Assembly: GCF_000786215.1 (NCBI RefSeq)
Contig: NZ_JROG01000004.1
Coordinates: 124,001 to 188,000, forward strand
Length of the DNA: 64,000 bases
Source: Sphingomonas sp. 35-24ZXX
Lineage (GTDB): Bacteria > Pseudomonadota > Alphaproteobacteria > Sphingomonadales > Sphingomonadaceae
Direction of reading: 5' to 3'
Shown: piece after piece, positions 51,342 through 59,930 of the stretch
Layout: every line of letters begins with the position of its first letter
Position numbering within the stretch: the stretch's first letter is position 1
Position numbers and translations under genes: made by a program
Notes under the pieces: model-generated
Seen by the model: the letters and a program-made list of their open reading frames with translations, nothing else
The model's database searches: none
What the model was told of the DNA's origin: nothing

Positions 51342-51692
51342 ATGAGCGACATGACCGAAGCCCCGATGCTGGGTGCCCCTGCAGAGCTGATGGATCTGGG
51401 CGGCAACGGATTGCACGAGGCGGCAAATCATTACCGCTTTCTTGCCGACATCCCCGTCCGGCTTTCGGTCGAGGTGGGCAGCGCATCGCTGCGCCTCGCG
51501 GAAATCATGGAGCTTTCCGAAGGATCGGTGGTCGAGCTCGACCGCCAGGCCAACGAGCTTCTGGATATCAACGTAAATGGCACGCTGGTTGCAAGAGGGG
51601 AAGTCGTGACCATCGATGGCCGGTTCGGAATCCGGGTGGCCGAGGTGATCACGAAGAACGTCGGCCAGGCACGGGTCGAACGGCGCGTCTGA
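51342..51692 (+). CDS. fliN: Flagellar motor switch protein FliN
   Basis: A C-ring protein of 116 residues from ATG 51342. The SPOA domain has FLADIPVRLSVEVGSASLRL AEIMELSEGSVVELDRQANE LLDINVNGTLVARGEVVTID GRFGIRVAEVI, a strong FliN match. The frame from 51264 is shadow of fliM. An exact sigma-54 sequence lies at 51578-51592 within the conserved NGTLVARG codons (see findings). Confidence 0.95.
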   Translation: MSDMTEAPMLGAPAELMDLGGNGLHEAANHYRFLADIPVRLSVEVGSASLRLAEIMELSEGSVVELDRQANELLDINVNGTLVARGEVVTIDGRFGIRVAEVITKNVGQARVERRV

Positions 51693-51773
51693 CACAAGGG
51701 TCCGCTGAAGGTCCTTGATCGCCAGCGCCGGAACACCCGGCGGCCGGCGACAAGGATTTGGAAGCGGACCGGC

Positions 51774-52127
51774 ATGACCTATTACATCATCAAACTTCTC
51801 ATCATGCTGCCGGTGATGGCGGGCATGATCTACGGCAGCCTCTGGCTCTATCGCAAATATCAGCCCGGCATGATCGCCAGGCTCGACATGGGCGGCCAGC
51901 AGCGCGAGCTGAAGGTCACCGAAACGGTCAGCATGGGGGTTTCCGGCAAGCTCGCCGTGGTCGAGTTCGCCGGACAGAAAATTCTGATTTCGGTGACGCG
52001 TGCGCGGATCGACACGATCGCGCGGGCCGATGCCGAAAACGGGCCGGCCAGCGTCTCATCCCCCCCGACGGCGCTGGCCGGATCCGAACGCGACCTGCTC
52101 GCCGCTTTCCGGGCACGCGGCGCATGA
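51774..52127 (+). CDS. fliO: Flagellar export apparatus protein FliO
   Basis: A 117-residue protein with one N-terminal membrane helix ([21 protein letters not shown]) and a small cytoplasmic domain ([34 protein letters not shown]), as in FliO, which assists FliP assembly. It overlaps fliP by ATGA and lies 81 bases after fliN. Confidence 0.87.
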   Translation: MTYYIIKLLIMLPVMAGMIYGSLWLYRKYQPGMIARLDMGGQQRELKVTETVSMGVSGKLAVVEFAGQKILISVTRARIDTIARADAENGPASVSSPPTALAGSERDLLAAFRARGA

Positions 52128-53056
52128 GCGGCCTGCCTTTTCGTGACCTGTCGCAATCGGTGCGACGCAAGACCGGCTGGCTGGTGGCGCTGATGCTGCT
52201 GGCCGCGAGCCTGGCGACCCCCGCCCTTGCACAGCAGGCCCCGGCGCCCGCTGCGCCTGCCGCTGCCGCGCCTGCCGGTCCTGCCGCTGCCGGTCCTGCC
52301 GCAGCCGCCCCTGCCGCTGCAGCGCCGACCCCGTCGGCCAATGGTGCAGCGCTCGGCACCCCTGCGGCGCCCGGAGCTTCCGAGGCGCTGGGTCAGGCGC
52401 TCAACGATATCTCGGGCAACGGCAAGCCGCTGACGCTCTCCTTGCAGATCCTCGTGCTGATGGGTCTGCTCACCATCCTGCCCTCGATGCTGCTGATGAT
52501 GACCAGCTTCACGCGGATCATCATCGTGCTGTCGATCCTGCGCCAGGCGCTGGGCCTGCAGCAGACGCCGCCCAACCAGGTGCTGATCGGCCTTGCGCTG
52601 TTCCTCTCGATGTTCGTGATGGCGCCCACCTTTACCGAGATCAACACCCGCGCGGTCGCGCCTTATGCCGCCGACACCATCGAGCTGGAAACCGCGATCG
52701 AGATCTCGGGCCAGGAATTCCACAAGTTCATGATCAAGCAGACCCGCCAGACGGACCTCAAGCTGTTCATGGACCTCGCCAAGGCCAAGCCGGTGGCGAC
52801 GCCCAAGGACATTCCGTTCTCGATCCTGCTGCCCGCGTTCGTGACCAGCGAGCTCAAGACCGCATTCCAGATCGGCTTCATGATCTTCCTGCCGTTCCTC
52901 GTCATCGACCTCGTCGTCGCCTCGACGCTGATGGCGCTGGGCATGATGATGCTGTCGCCAACAATCATCTCGATGCCGTTCAAGCTGCTGCTGTTCGTGC
53001 TGGTCGATGGCTGGGCGCTGACCATGGGTTCGCTCGCTGGATCGTTCGTGAACTAG
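52124..53056 (+). CDS. fliP: Flagellar export gate protein FliP with Ala/Pro-rich N-terminal insert
   Basis: A core export-gate subunit, 310 residues from ATG 52124 ([20 protein letters not shown]). A cleavable signal peptide ends ATPALA near residue 36. An unusual ~50-residue Ala/Pro/Gly stretch follows before the FliP core: [59 protein letters not shown], and the C-terminal [31 protein letters not shown]. Confidence 0.95.
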   Translation: MSGLPFRDLSQSVRRKTGWLVALMLLAASLATPALAQQAPAPAAPAAAAPAGPAAAGPAAAAPAAAAPTPSANGAALGTPAAPGASEALGQALNDISGNGKPLTLSLQILVLMGLLTILPSMLLMMTSFTRIIIVLSILRQALGLQQTPPNQVLIGLALFLSMFVMAPTFTEINTRAVAPYAADTIELETAIEISGQEFHKFMIKQTRQTDLKLFMDLAKAKPVATPKDIPFSILLPAFVTSELKTAFQIGFMIFLPFLVIDLVVASTLMALGMMMLSPTIISMPFKLLLFVLVDGWALTMGSLAGSFVN

Positions 53057-53078
53057 CAATGATACCGCGCACCTCCCA

Positions 53079-53158
53079 TCCGTTTGTCCCGAGTGTGTCG
53101 AGGGACGTCCGCGCCACCGTTTTCCAGACGTCCCTCGACTTCGCTCGGGACAGACGGG
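53079..53158. repeat. Interspersed palindromic element (TGTCCCGAG type) between fliP and fliQ
   Basis: CCGTTTGTCCCGAGTGTGTC GAGGGACGTC (53080-53109) faces GACGTCCCTCGACTTCGCTC GGGACAGACGG (53127-53157). The arms pair almost throughout with a ~17-base loop. This is a second family of interspersed repeat, unlike the one at 13384, and it sits within the fli operon. Confidence 0.8.
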
Positions 53159-53182
53159 AAATTGCAGAGATTGCCCGCTGAC

Positions 53183-53455
53183 ATGGAACAGACCGACTAT
53201 TTCATTGGCCTGGCGCAGCAGACGCTGTGGATCACCGCGCTGGCCTCTGCCCCGCTGCTGATCCCCGCATTGCTGGTGGGTGTGCTGCTGGGCATGGTGC
53301 AGGCGGCGACCTCGATCAACGAGGCGACCTTGAGCTTCGTGCCCAAGCTGGTCGTGATCGCGGTCATCCTGGCGCTGTTCGGCGGATCGATCCTGTATCT
53401 GATCGCCGACTTCACCGTCGAGATCTACAGCCGCATTCCGGATCTTCTGCTGTGA
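53183..53455 (+). CDS. fliQ: Flagellar export gate protein FliQ
   Basis: A two-helix export-gate subunit, 90 residues from ATG 53183 (MEQTDYFIGLAQQTLWITAL). Helix 1 is ASAPLLIPALLVGVLLGMVQ, then the conserved AATSINEATLSFVPKLVVI, and helix 2 is ILALFGGSILYLIADFT. The frame upstream to 53084 lies in the repeat element. It overlaps fliR by GTGA. Confidence 0.94.
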   Translation: MEQTDYFIGLAQQTLWITALASAPLLIPALLVGVLLGMVQAATSINEATLSFVPKLVVIAVILALFGGSILYLIADFTVEIYSRIPDLLL

Positions 53456-54234
53456 TCGCACCGGGCTTTGCCTCTGTCGAAGCGCAATTGTGGATCTGGA
53501 TCATGGCGATGATCCGTCCCGGCGCGGCGCTGTTTGCCGCACCGGTTTTCGGGGCGACCAGCGTGCCGCTGCAGGTGCGCATCATCCTCTCGGCGATGAT
53601 CGGCATCGCGGCGAGCAATTCGGTGCCGATCACTTTGCCCGACAGCAGCCTGGTCAGCTATGCCGGCTTCGTCTTCATCGTCGGCGAGATGATCTGCGGC
53701 ATCGCGATCGGCTTTGCGCTGCAGATCGGCTATTCGGCCGCCTTTGTCGCGGGCGAAGTCATCAGCAACGCGATGGGCCTGGGCTTTGCCTCGATGGCCG
53801 ATCCGCAGAGCGGCCAGTCGAGCCCGGTGATCGGCAGCTTCCTGTCGATCATCGCGGTGCTGCTGCTGCTGGCGATGGACGGCCACCTGATGCTGATCGC
53901 GATCATCGTGCACAGCTATGAATCGCTGCCGCCCGGCAATGCGATGCTCTCGCCCCGGCTGATCTTCGATCTGGTGGACTTTGGCGGCACCTTGTTCTCG
54001 ATGGGTCTGATCATCGCCATGCCGGTGGGTGCGGCGCTGATCATCGTGCAGCTGGTCATGGCGATGCTGGCGCGCTCGGCGCCGCAGCTCAACCTCTTCT
54101 CTGTCGGTATCCCGGTTGCCGTGCTCGCCGGGATCGTGCTGCTCGCCATCGCCGCGCCGGTGCTGGCCGATGGCATCATGCGCGCCATGGAACTGGGCCT
54201 CGAGCAATCCGAAGTGATGGCAGGGGAGGGCTGA
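53452..54234 (+). CDS. fliR: Flagellar export gate protein FliR
   Basis: An export-gate subunit of 260 residues with a GTG start at 53452 overlapping the fliQ stop. It has about six membrane helices. Typical text is RPGAALFAAPVFGATSVPLQ VRIILSAMIGIAA, EMICGIAIGFALQIGYSAAF VAGEVISNAMGLGFASMADP and APQLNLFSVGIPVAVLAGIV. Four bases separate it from flhB. Confidence 0.93.
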   Translation: MIAPGFASVEAQLWIWIMAMIRPGAALFAAPVFGATSVPLQVRIILSAMIGIAASNSVPITLPDSSLVSYAGFVFIVGEMICGIAIGFALQIGYSAAFVAGEVISNAMGLGFASMADPQSGQSSPVIGSFLSIIAVLLLLAMDGHLMLIAIIVHSYESLPPGNAMLSPRLIFDLVDFGGTLFSMGLIIAMPVGAALIIVQLVMAMLARSAPQLNLFSVGIPVAVLAGIVLLAIAAPVLADGIMRAMELGLEQSEVMAGEG

Positions 54235-54238
54235 AGCG

Positions 54239-55381
54239 ATGGCTGAACAGCCCACAGGTGGCGGTGAAAAAACCGAAGCACCGACCGAAAAGCGCCTGCG
54301 CGATTCGGTCGAAAAGGGTGACGTCCTCCAGTCCAAGGAACTCGGTACCGCGATGATCATCATCGGCGGGACTTTGGCGTTCGTGCTGTTCGGCGATCTC
54401 ATGGTCTCCTCGATCGCCTCGATGCTGCGCGCAGGCCTGGTGTTCGACATTCACGAGACGACCGATTTCAACGTCGGCCAGCGCGCGCTGACGCTGATCA
54501 CGCCGCTCGCCATGCCTTTTGGCGGTCTGTTCCTGATGCTGCTGGTCGCTGCGGTTGCGACGCCCGCATCGCTCGGCTCGCTGGGATTTCGCTGGAGCGC
54601 GGTGGCCCCCAAGGCATCGAAGATGAACCCGATGTCGGGGCTGAAGCGCATGTTCGGCACGCATGGCCTGATCGAACTGGCCAAGTCGATCGCCAAGGTG
54701 GTGCTGATGGGCACGGTCGGCGTGATGATGATCATGTCGATGCTGCCGCAGATGGCCGAACTTGGCCATGGCGATGTCCGCACCGGCATCGGCGCGTTCG
54801 GCGACATGTTCTCGATGACGATGATGGTTATGGCCGGCTGCATGGGCCTGATCGCGCTGATCGACGTGCCGGCGCAGTGGTTCCAGCGCAACCAGAAGCT
54901 GATGATGACCAAGCAGGAGGTCAAGGACGAGCACAAGGAAACCGAAGGTTCGCCCGAGCTCAAGCAGGCGGTCCGCCGCCGGCAGTACGAGGTGCTCAAC
55001 GGATCGACCCGCAAGGCCGTGGAAGACGCCACCGTGCTGCTGGTCAACCCGACCCATTTCGCGATTGCCTTGCGCTATGACCGGCTGCGCGATCCGGCCC
55101 CGGTGGTGCTGGCGCGGGGCCGTGGTGCGATTGCCCAGGCGATGCGCGAACTGGCGATGGAAAAGGGGCTGACGATCCTGCGCTACCCCGAACTCACCCG
55201 CGCCATCTACTTCACCTCCAAGCCCGGCGGGCTGATCGACGAGCGGCTGTACATGGCTGTCGCCACCCTGCTCGCCTTCGTCTTCCGCATCAACGAACAG
55301 ATGGATGTCGGCTTCGGTCAGCCCGAGCTCGACGTGCCTGAAGACCTGCGCTTCGACATGGACGGAAAGCAGCAGACTTGA
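54239..55381 (+). CDS. flhB: Flagellar export switch protein FlhB
   Basis: The export-specificity switch, 380 residues. The N-terminus is GGEKTEAPTEKRLRDSVEKG, four membrane helices follow, then a cytoplasmic domain with the self-cleavage motif NPTH at residues 270-273 (VLLVNPTHFAIALRYD). It ends the plus-strand fli operon. A sigma-28 promoter follows. Confidence 0.96.
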   Translation: MAEQPTGGGEKTEAPTEKRLRDSVEKGDVLQSKELGTAMIIIGGTLAFVLFGDLMVSSIASMLRAGLVFDIHETTDFNVGQRALTLITPLAMPFGGLFLMLLVAAVATPASLGSLGFRWSAVAPKASKMNPMSGLKRMFGTHGLIELAKSIAKVVLMGTVGVMMIMSMLPQMAELGHGDVRTGIGAFGDMFSMTMMVMAGCMGLIALIDVPAQWFQRNQKLMMTKQEVKDEHKETEGSPELKQAVRRRQYEVLNGSTRKAVEDATVLLVNPTHFAIALRYDRLRDPAPVVLARGRGAIAQAMRELAMEKGLTILRYPELTRAIYFTSKPGGLIDERLYMAVATLLAFVFRINEQMDVGFGQPELDVPEDLRFDMDGKQQT

Positions 55382-55393
55382 GGTCAAAATCGC

Positions 55394-55420
55394 TTAAGCG
55401 CGCGGCACGCTCGCCGTTAA
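55394..55420 (+). promoter_or_regulatory. Sigma-28 promoter for fliD-fliS
   Basis: TTAA at 55394-55397, 15 bases, GCCGTTAA at 55413-55420. The predicted start near 55427 leaves a short leader holding AAGAGGA before the fliD ATG. Confidence 0.8.
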
Positions 55421-55441
55421 CCCCTTCAAGAGGATACGGCC

Positions 55442-56839
55442 ATGGTCACCAATAGCGGAATTTCCAATCTCATCACCGGCTTCACCGGGGTCAACAGCGC
55501 CTCGCTGGTGAACGATCTCGTCAACGCCTCGCTCGAGCCGAAGCAGTCGGATGTCCGCCAGAAGCAGAACCTCAACCAGGCGCGCATCTCGGCGCTGGCA
55601 TCGGCCTCGTCCGCACTCGACACCTTCTCCAAGGCGCTGACCGAAGTGCTCAACGGCCGCCAGTTTTCAGGCACGCTTCTCTCCAGCCGCGGCGACCTTG
55701 CTACCGCCAATTTCATTCCCGGCCAGAAGCCGCAGGGTCTGCCCGCCACGGTGCAGGTGAGCCAGCTGGCATCGGCGCAGAGCATGGTGTCGGGAACGTC
55801 CTATGCTGCAGGCGCGCAGGTCGGCGAGGGCACGCTGACGATCGCAACGTCGGCGGGTAGCTTCGATGTCGTGATTGACTCCACAAACAACAGCCTGGGC
55901 GGCCTGCGCGATGCGATCAACGCCACCGACAGCGGTGTGACCGCCAGCATCGTCACCGACAACAGCGGATCGCGGCTGGTGCTGCGCGGCAAGGAAGGAT
56001 CGGCCAATACCTTCACGGTGACCGGTTCGGGCGGCACCGCTGCGCTCGATGCCTTTGCGTTTCCGCCTGCAGGTGGCGCCGGCATGACCTCGGTGACCAG
56101 CGCCGGCGACAGCATCATCCGCGTCAACGGCATTTCGGTGACCAACAGCAGCAACCAGATCGATACCGCCGTGCCCGGCGTTCGCATCAACCTGCTCGCA
56201 GCCGCGCCCGGCACCAATATCGTGATCAGCGGCGACCAGCCGACATCGACCGTCAAGGACGTGCTGAACGAGTTCGTCACGGCCTATAACGATCTGCGCA
56301 CCGCGCTCAATTCGGCCACCGCTCCCGGACTGGAAGGCGCGTCCGGCGGCCCGCTGGCAGGGGAACGCGCCGCGCGCGACATGATGCGCTCGATGGCATC
56401 GCTCACCACCAAGGCCTTGACCGACAGCGGTGCCTATCGCTCGCTCGCCGATATCGGCGTCAAGACCAACCGCGACGGTACGCTGACCCTCGACAACGCC
56501 AAGTTCGATCGCGCGCTCGCCGCCGACCCCGAAGGCGTCGCCAAGATGCTGGAGCCTGCCGTTCCGACCGCGACCAGCCCCGGCCTCGCCAAGGCGTTCG
56601 AGGACATCAAGACCAGTCTGAAATCGCCCGAAGGTTCGCTGGCAGGGGCCCAGAAGCGGCTGAGCGACTTGGCCGCGAACCTCACCAAGGCGCTGGAAAA
56701 GGTCGAGGAAGACAGCGAGCGCTACCGCGAGCTGCTGGAAAAGACCTTCGGCGACATGGACCGACAGCTGACCATCCTGCGTTCGACCCAGAGCTATATC
56801 GAACAGCAGGTGTCGGTCTGGAACAATACCGACAACTAA
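55442..56839 (+). CDS. fliD: Flagellar filament cap protein FliD
   Basis: The capping protein for flagellin assembly, 465 residues. The N-terminus ISNLITGFTGVNSASLVNDL VNASLEPKQ and the segment GTLTIATSAGSFDVVIDSTN NSLGGLRDAINATDSGVTAS IV are family hallmarks. The C-terminal coiled coil reads ERYRELLEKTFGDMDRQLTI LRSTQSYIEQQVSVWN. Confidence 0.94.
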   Translation: MVTNSGISNLITGFTGVNSASLVNDLVNASLEPKQSDVRQKQNLNQARISALASASSALDTFSKALTEVLNGRQFSGTLLSSRGDLATANFIPGQKPQGLPATVQVSQLASAQSMVSGTSYAAGAQVGEGTLTIATSAGSFDVVIDSTNNSLGGLRDAINATDSGVTASIVTDNSGSRLVLRGKEGSANTFTVTGSGGTAALDAFAFPPAGGAGMTSVTSAGDSIIRVNGISVTNSSNQIDTAVPGVRINLLAAAPGTNIVISGDQPTSTVKDVLNEFVTAYNDLRTALNSATAPGLEGASGGPLAGERAARDMMRSMASLTTKALTDSGAYRSLADIGVKTNRDGTLTLDNAKFDRALAADPEGVAKMLEPAVPTATSPGLAKAFEDIKTSLKSPEGSLAGAQKRLSDLAANLTKALEKVEEDSERYRELLEKTFGDMDRQLTILRSTQSYIEQQVSVWNNTDN

Positions 56840-56867
56840 GAACAGATTGAATGACAAGGGAAATCGA

Positions 56868-57260
56868 ATGAGCTTCATCTCTCCCCGGCGCAACATGGTC
56901 AGCTACAAGGCGGTCGACACCGTCAGCCGCGTCGAAGGCGCGAGCCCGCACCGGCTGGTCCTGATCCTGTTCGACGAGCTGCTGCTGCGGCTTGATGCCT
57001 CGATCCGCCACGCGCAGCGCGGCGAAACCATCCCGATGATCCAGTCGCGCGCCCGTGCCTCTGCCATCGTCATCGCGCTGGAAGAGAGCCTGGACTATGA
57101 AAAGGGCGGGGAACTCGCGCTGGCTCTGGCCCGCATCTATCGCGAAGCCAGCCGCCGCATCAACGATGCGATGAGCCCGGACAAGGTCGACCTGCTGATG
57201 TCCGCGCGCCAGATGCTCGCCGAAATCGCCGAAGCCTGGCGGACCATCGGCCCGCAGTAA
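56868..57260 (+). CDS. fliS: Flagellin export chaperone FliS
   Basis: Binds unassembled flagellin C-termini, 130 residues. The start is ATG 56868 (MSFISPRRNMVSYKAVDTVS) behind ACAAGGG. A TTG at 56847 would add seven residues. Typical text is ASPHRLVLILFDELLLRLDA and LEESLDYEKGGELALALARI YREASRRINDAM. It follows fliD by 28 bases and converges on the ParA-type gene. Confidence 0.92.
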   Translation: MSFISPRRNMVSYKAVDTVSRVEGASPHRLVLILFDELLLRLDASIRHAQRGETIPMIQSRARASAIVIALEESLDYEKGGELALALARIYREASRRINDAMSPDKVDLLMSARQMLAEIAEAWRTIGPQ

Positions 57261-57271
57261 CCGACCTCGCC

Positions 57272-58096
57272 TTACTGGAGCGGCGATGGGGTGGACCGGG
57301 CGCTCGGCGGTTGTGGCGAGGTGCGACTGCCCAGACCGGCAACTCCCGGTGCCTTGCGCGCCAATCGCATTCGGCACAGCTTGCTGTCGATCCCGCTCCA
57401 CAGTTGTCTGAAAACCAGCGCCGCAGCGGAAGCTGGCGCGATGCCCCCGACCGGAAGTCTGCGGCTGGTCATCTGTTCGACTGCGCTCGACATGGGCACG
57501 ATCGGCCAGTCGGGATGGTCGCTGAGCGCGGCCTTGTGCAGGGTGCGTCGTCGGTCCACCATCGAAAACACAGGAAGGATCGGGGCATGCCTGCCCCGTT
57601 TTTGTGCCACGTAGGTTCGCACCCGCTCAAGCCCACGGACTGCAAGGGGCGCCGGGATCACCGGTACGATGATCAGGTCGGCGATCAGCAGCAGCTTGCG
57701 GGCGGTATCGCCCAGTCCGGGTGGGCAGTCGATGATGATCCTGTCGTACCGATCCTTCAGCTGCAGGAACAGACGGTTGAGCCGCTGCTGCTGCGCCATG
57801 TGCATGAACCAGTTGTCGGTCCGCCGCATGTCCTCCTCGGGCACCAAAACGTCGAGCCCGGGGATGCTGCTGGCGACGATATGCCCTTCGACATCGCCGA
57901 TGCCATGCATCAGCCGCGTCGCGTCCATCCTGAGCGGCAGACGGCTGGTGACAAGCAATGCGGTGCTGTCGCCTTGGCCATCCAGATCCCACAACAGCGT
58001 CCGGTTTCCCAGGGCCGCCGATTCAAAGGCCAGATTGACCGCCAGCGTGGTCTTGCCGACACCCCCCTTGGGATTGAAGATCGCGATCGCTGCCAC
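57272..58096 (-). CDS. ParA/MinD-type P-loop ATPase
   Basis: A deviant-Walker ATPase of 274 residues. KGGVGKTT lies at 10-17 when starting at GTG 58096 (VAAIAIFNPKGGVGKTTLAV), which has a GGGGGA site 8 bases upstream. The TTG just before it is an alternative. Also seen: LLWDLDGQGDSTALLV, RIIIDCPPGLGDTARKLLLI ADLIIVPVIP and RRRTLHKAALSDHP. No parB gene lies nearby. It is not obviously FlhG. It converges on fliS, so a link to flagellar placement is only positional. Confidence 0.8.
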   Translation of the reverse strand: MAAIAIFNPKGGVGKTTLAVNLAFESAALGNRTLLWDLDGQGDSTALLVTSRLPLRMDATRLMHGIGDVEGHIVASSIPGLDVLVPEEDMRRTDNWFMHMAQQQRLNRLFLQLKDRYDRIIIDCPPGLGDTARKLLLIADLIIVPVIPAPLAVRGLERVRTYVAQKRGRHAPILPVFSMVDRRRTLHKAALSDHPDWPIVPMSSAVEQMTSRRLPVGGIAPASAAALVFRQLWSGIDSKLCRMRLARKAPGVAGLGSRTSPQPPSARSTPSPLQ

Positions 58097-58245
58097 CAAG
58101 AATCCCCCCGATATGACGCTATCGTGAATACGTCGGCAAGCCTGTCGAGGCAAGCGGTCCGCAGCGCGCGCGGCGAACGTCCCGGGACAGAACAGGATTG
58201 GGGCAATATGTTAACCCGGCGGCAGGGCGCCGGCGTTTGGACGCA

Positions 58246-58923
58246 TCAGCGCGCCGGGTAGCGCAGCCGGCCCAGGAAGCGCGAAAGGCTCAAGCTCTCG
58301 CCCTTGCTGGTCCATTTCGCCTTGGCCTTTTCGAACTGCATCACATTGTCGATGCGGCGCTCCAGAAAGGCGTGGGTATCGGCAAAGTCGGCGCTTTCGT
58401 CGTCGAGGAAGGCCATCAACGTCGAGCCATAGACGCCCGACAGGATCGTGCGCTTGGTGTAATGGTTGTAATCGGTCGCGGTGTCGCCGGCCAGCCGCCA
58501 CATCAGATCGGCCGAGCGCCACGAAATGCGCGCGGTGCGAGCGATATTGGCGGGCAGCGCCATGATCGCGGTGGCACGGCGCAGCGCCTCGCGCTGATGC
58601 GCCACGGCCTCGAACCGGAAGGCGACGAGCGCGCGGATGCGTTCGCGGATCTTCATCGCGGCGATGCGCTCGGGTGGAAACGCCTCGATCATCTGCGCGT
58701 CGACATGCGAAATCCAGGCGTCGATCATGTCCATCGGGCCCTGATCGAAGGCCAGCTGGCCCAATCCCGCGTCCACACCCTGGGCGCTGGCAGCCGCATC
58801 GCGTGCCGCCGGGGTCCAGCCATCGAACACCGCCTCATCGGCAATGAACGGCGGCAGGAACAACCGCACCTCGTCCAGCGTCGGGTCGGCGGGCAGGGCA
58901 TCGAGCTTGGTGGGACGGTACAT
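58246..58923 (-). CDS. COQ9 family protein (ubiquinone synthesis)
   Basis: A lipid-binding accessory factor of ubiquinone biosynthesis, 225 residues from ATG 58923, with AAGGAGG upstream. The frame to 59088 is shadow. COQ9-type text is ERIAAMKIRERIRALVAFRF EAVAHQREALRRATAIMALP and SWRSADLMWRLAGDTATDYN HYTKRTILSGVYGSTLMAFL DD. It is the second gene after the EamA transporter gene, 30 bases apart. Confidence 0.88.
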   Translation of the reverse strand: MYRPTKLDALPADPTLDEVRLFLPPFIADEAVFDGWTPAARDAAASAQGVDAGLGQLAFDQGPMDMIDAWISHVDAQMIEAFPPERIAAMKIRERIRALVAFRFEAVAHQREALRRATAIMALPANIARTARISWRSADLMWRLAGDTATDYNHYTKRTILSGVYGSTLMAFLDDESADFADTHAFLERRIDNVMQFEKAKAKWTSKGESLSLSRFLGRLRYPAR

Positions 58924-58952
58924 CGGCGTGAGCCTCCTTGAATGCCTTTCAA

Positions 58953-59861
58953 TTAGGAAGCCGCGGGCGAACCTGCAAGCCGTGCCGCGCGCCGCGCCTC
59001 GGGCAGGCGCACCAGCACCAGAGCGACGCCAATCGCGATCATGCCGATCCAGTCGGTGAGCGAGAGGCTTTCGTTGAACGCCACCCATCCGACGATCGAG
59101 GCGATGACCGGCTGGCCGAGCAAGGCGATCCCCAGCACGACCGGAGAAAAGTGGCTGACCGCATAGACCATCAGCCCCTGGCCCAGCAGCTGGCAGACCA
59201 AAGCCAGCATCAGCACCGGGGTCCAGTCGGTCGGCCAGACGGGTTCACCCAGCAGCAGCGCGATCCCGAGCATCGGGCCGATGCCGAACACGGTGGACCA
59301 CACCAGCACTGACCAGCTGCCCAGATCGCCCCGGACATGCCGGATGCTGAGCAGATAGACGACATACAGCACGCCTGCGGCCAGGCAGAACAGGTCGCCG
59401 ATCAGGTTGCGGACATCAAGCTCGTACGAAGCGCCCATCAGCAGCGATGCACCGAAGATCGCCAGCAGTACCGCGCCGATTTCCGCCTTGTGCGGCCAGG
59501 CGCGGCTGATCACGAAGCCGTAGAGCACCATGATGACGCTGCCCATGTTGCCGAACAGCACGGAGTTGGCGAGCTTGGTGCGCTCGATGCCGAAATTCCA
59601 GCTGGCAAGGTCCAGCGCGAAGGCAAAGCCGCCCAGCGCCAGCATCCACCAGGTGCCGCTGCGAAAGCCGGACAAGGGCTCGCGCCGCTGCAGCGCGATG
59701 ATCACCAGCACCGGCAGCGCCAGGGTTAGCCGCCAGAAGCCGGCGGACACGGGGCCGGTATCGGCCATCCGCACGAACAGCGGGCCGAACGCCAGCGCCA
59801 CATTGGCCATGATCAGCGCCAGCAGGGCAAAGCCGCCACCGCGCTCGGTTGCTTTTGTCAT
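58953..59861 (-). CDS. EamA/DMT-family membrane transporter
   Basis: A ten-helix drug/metabolite-type permease of 302 residues made of two EamA repeats. The first is LIMANVALAFGPLFVRMADT with GFWRLTLALPVLVIIAL. The second is LIGDLFCLAAGVLYVVYLLS with LLGQPVIASIVGWVAFNESL SLTDWIGMIAIGVALVLV. The substrate is unknown. It is divergent from the reductase gene with a 69-base gap. Confidence 0.88.
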   Translation of the reverse strand: MTKATERGGGFALLALIMANVALAFGPLFVRMADTGPVSAGFWRLTLALPVLVIIALQRREPLSGFRSGTWWMLALGGFAFALDLASWNFGIERTKLANSVLFGNMGSVIMVLYGFVISRAWPHKAEIGAVLLAIFGASLLMGASYELDVRNLIGDLFCLAAGVLYVVYLLSIRHVRGDLGSWSVLVWSTVFGIGPMLGIALLLGEPVWPTDWTPVLMLALVCQLLGQGLMVYAVSHFSPVVLGIALLGQPVIASIVGWVAFNESLSLTDWIGMIAIGVALVLVRLPEARRAARLAGSPAAS

Positions 59862-59930
59862 CGCGGGGCCTTAGCCAATCGCTCAAACGCTGTCTCGGCA
59901 AAATGCCCGGCAGCCCCAGACGGAGATGCG

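Noticed and set aside
20967-57260. Possibility of two separate flagellar systems
   Set aside because: Each structural gene occurs once (apart from flagellins and the stator-like pair), and all share the same two promoter classes, so this is one system split over two strands.
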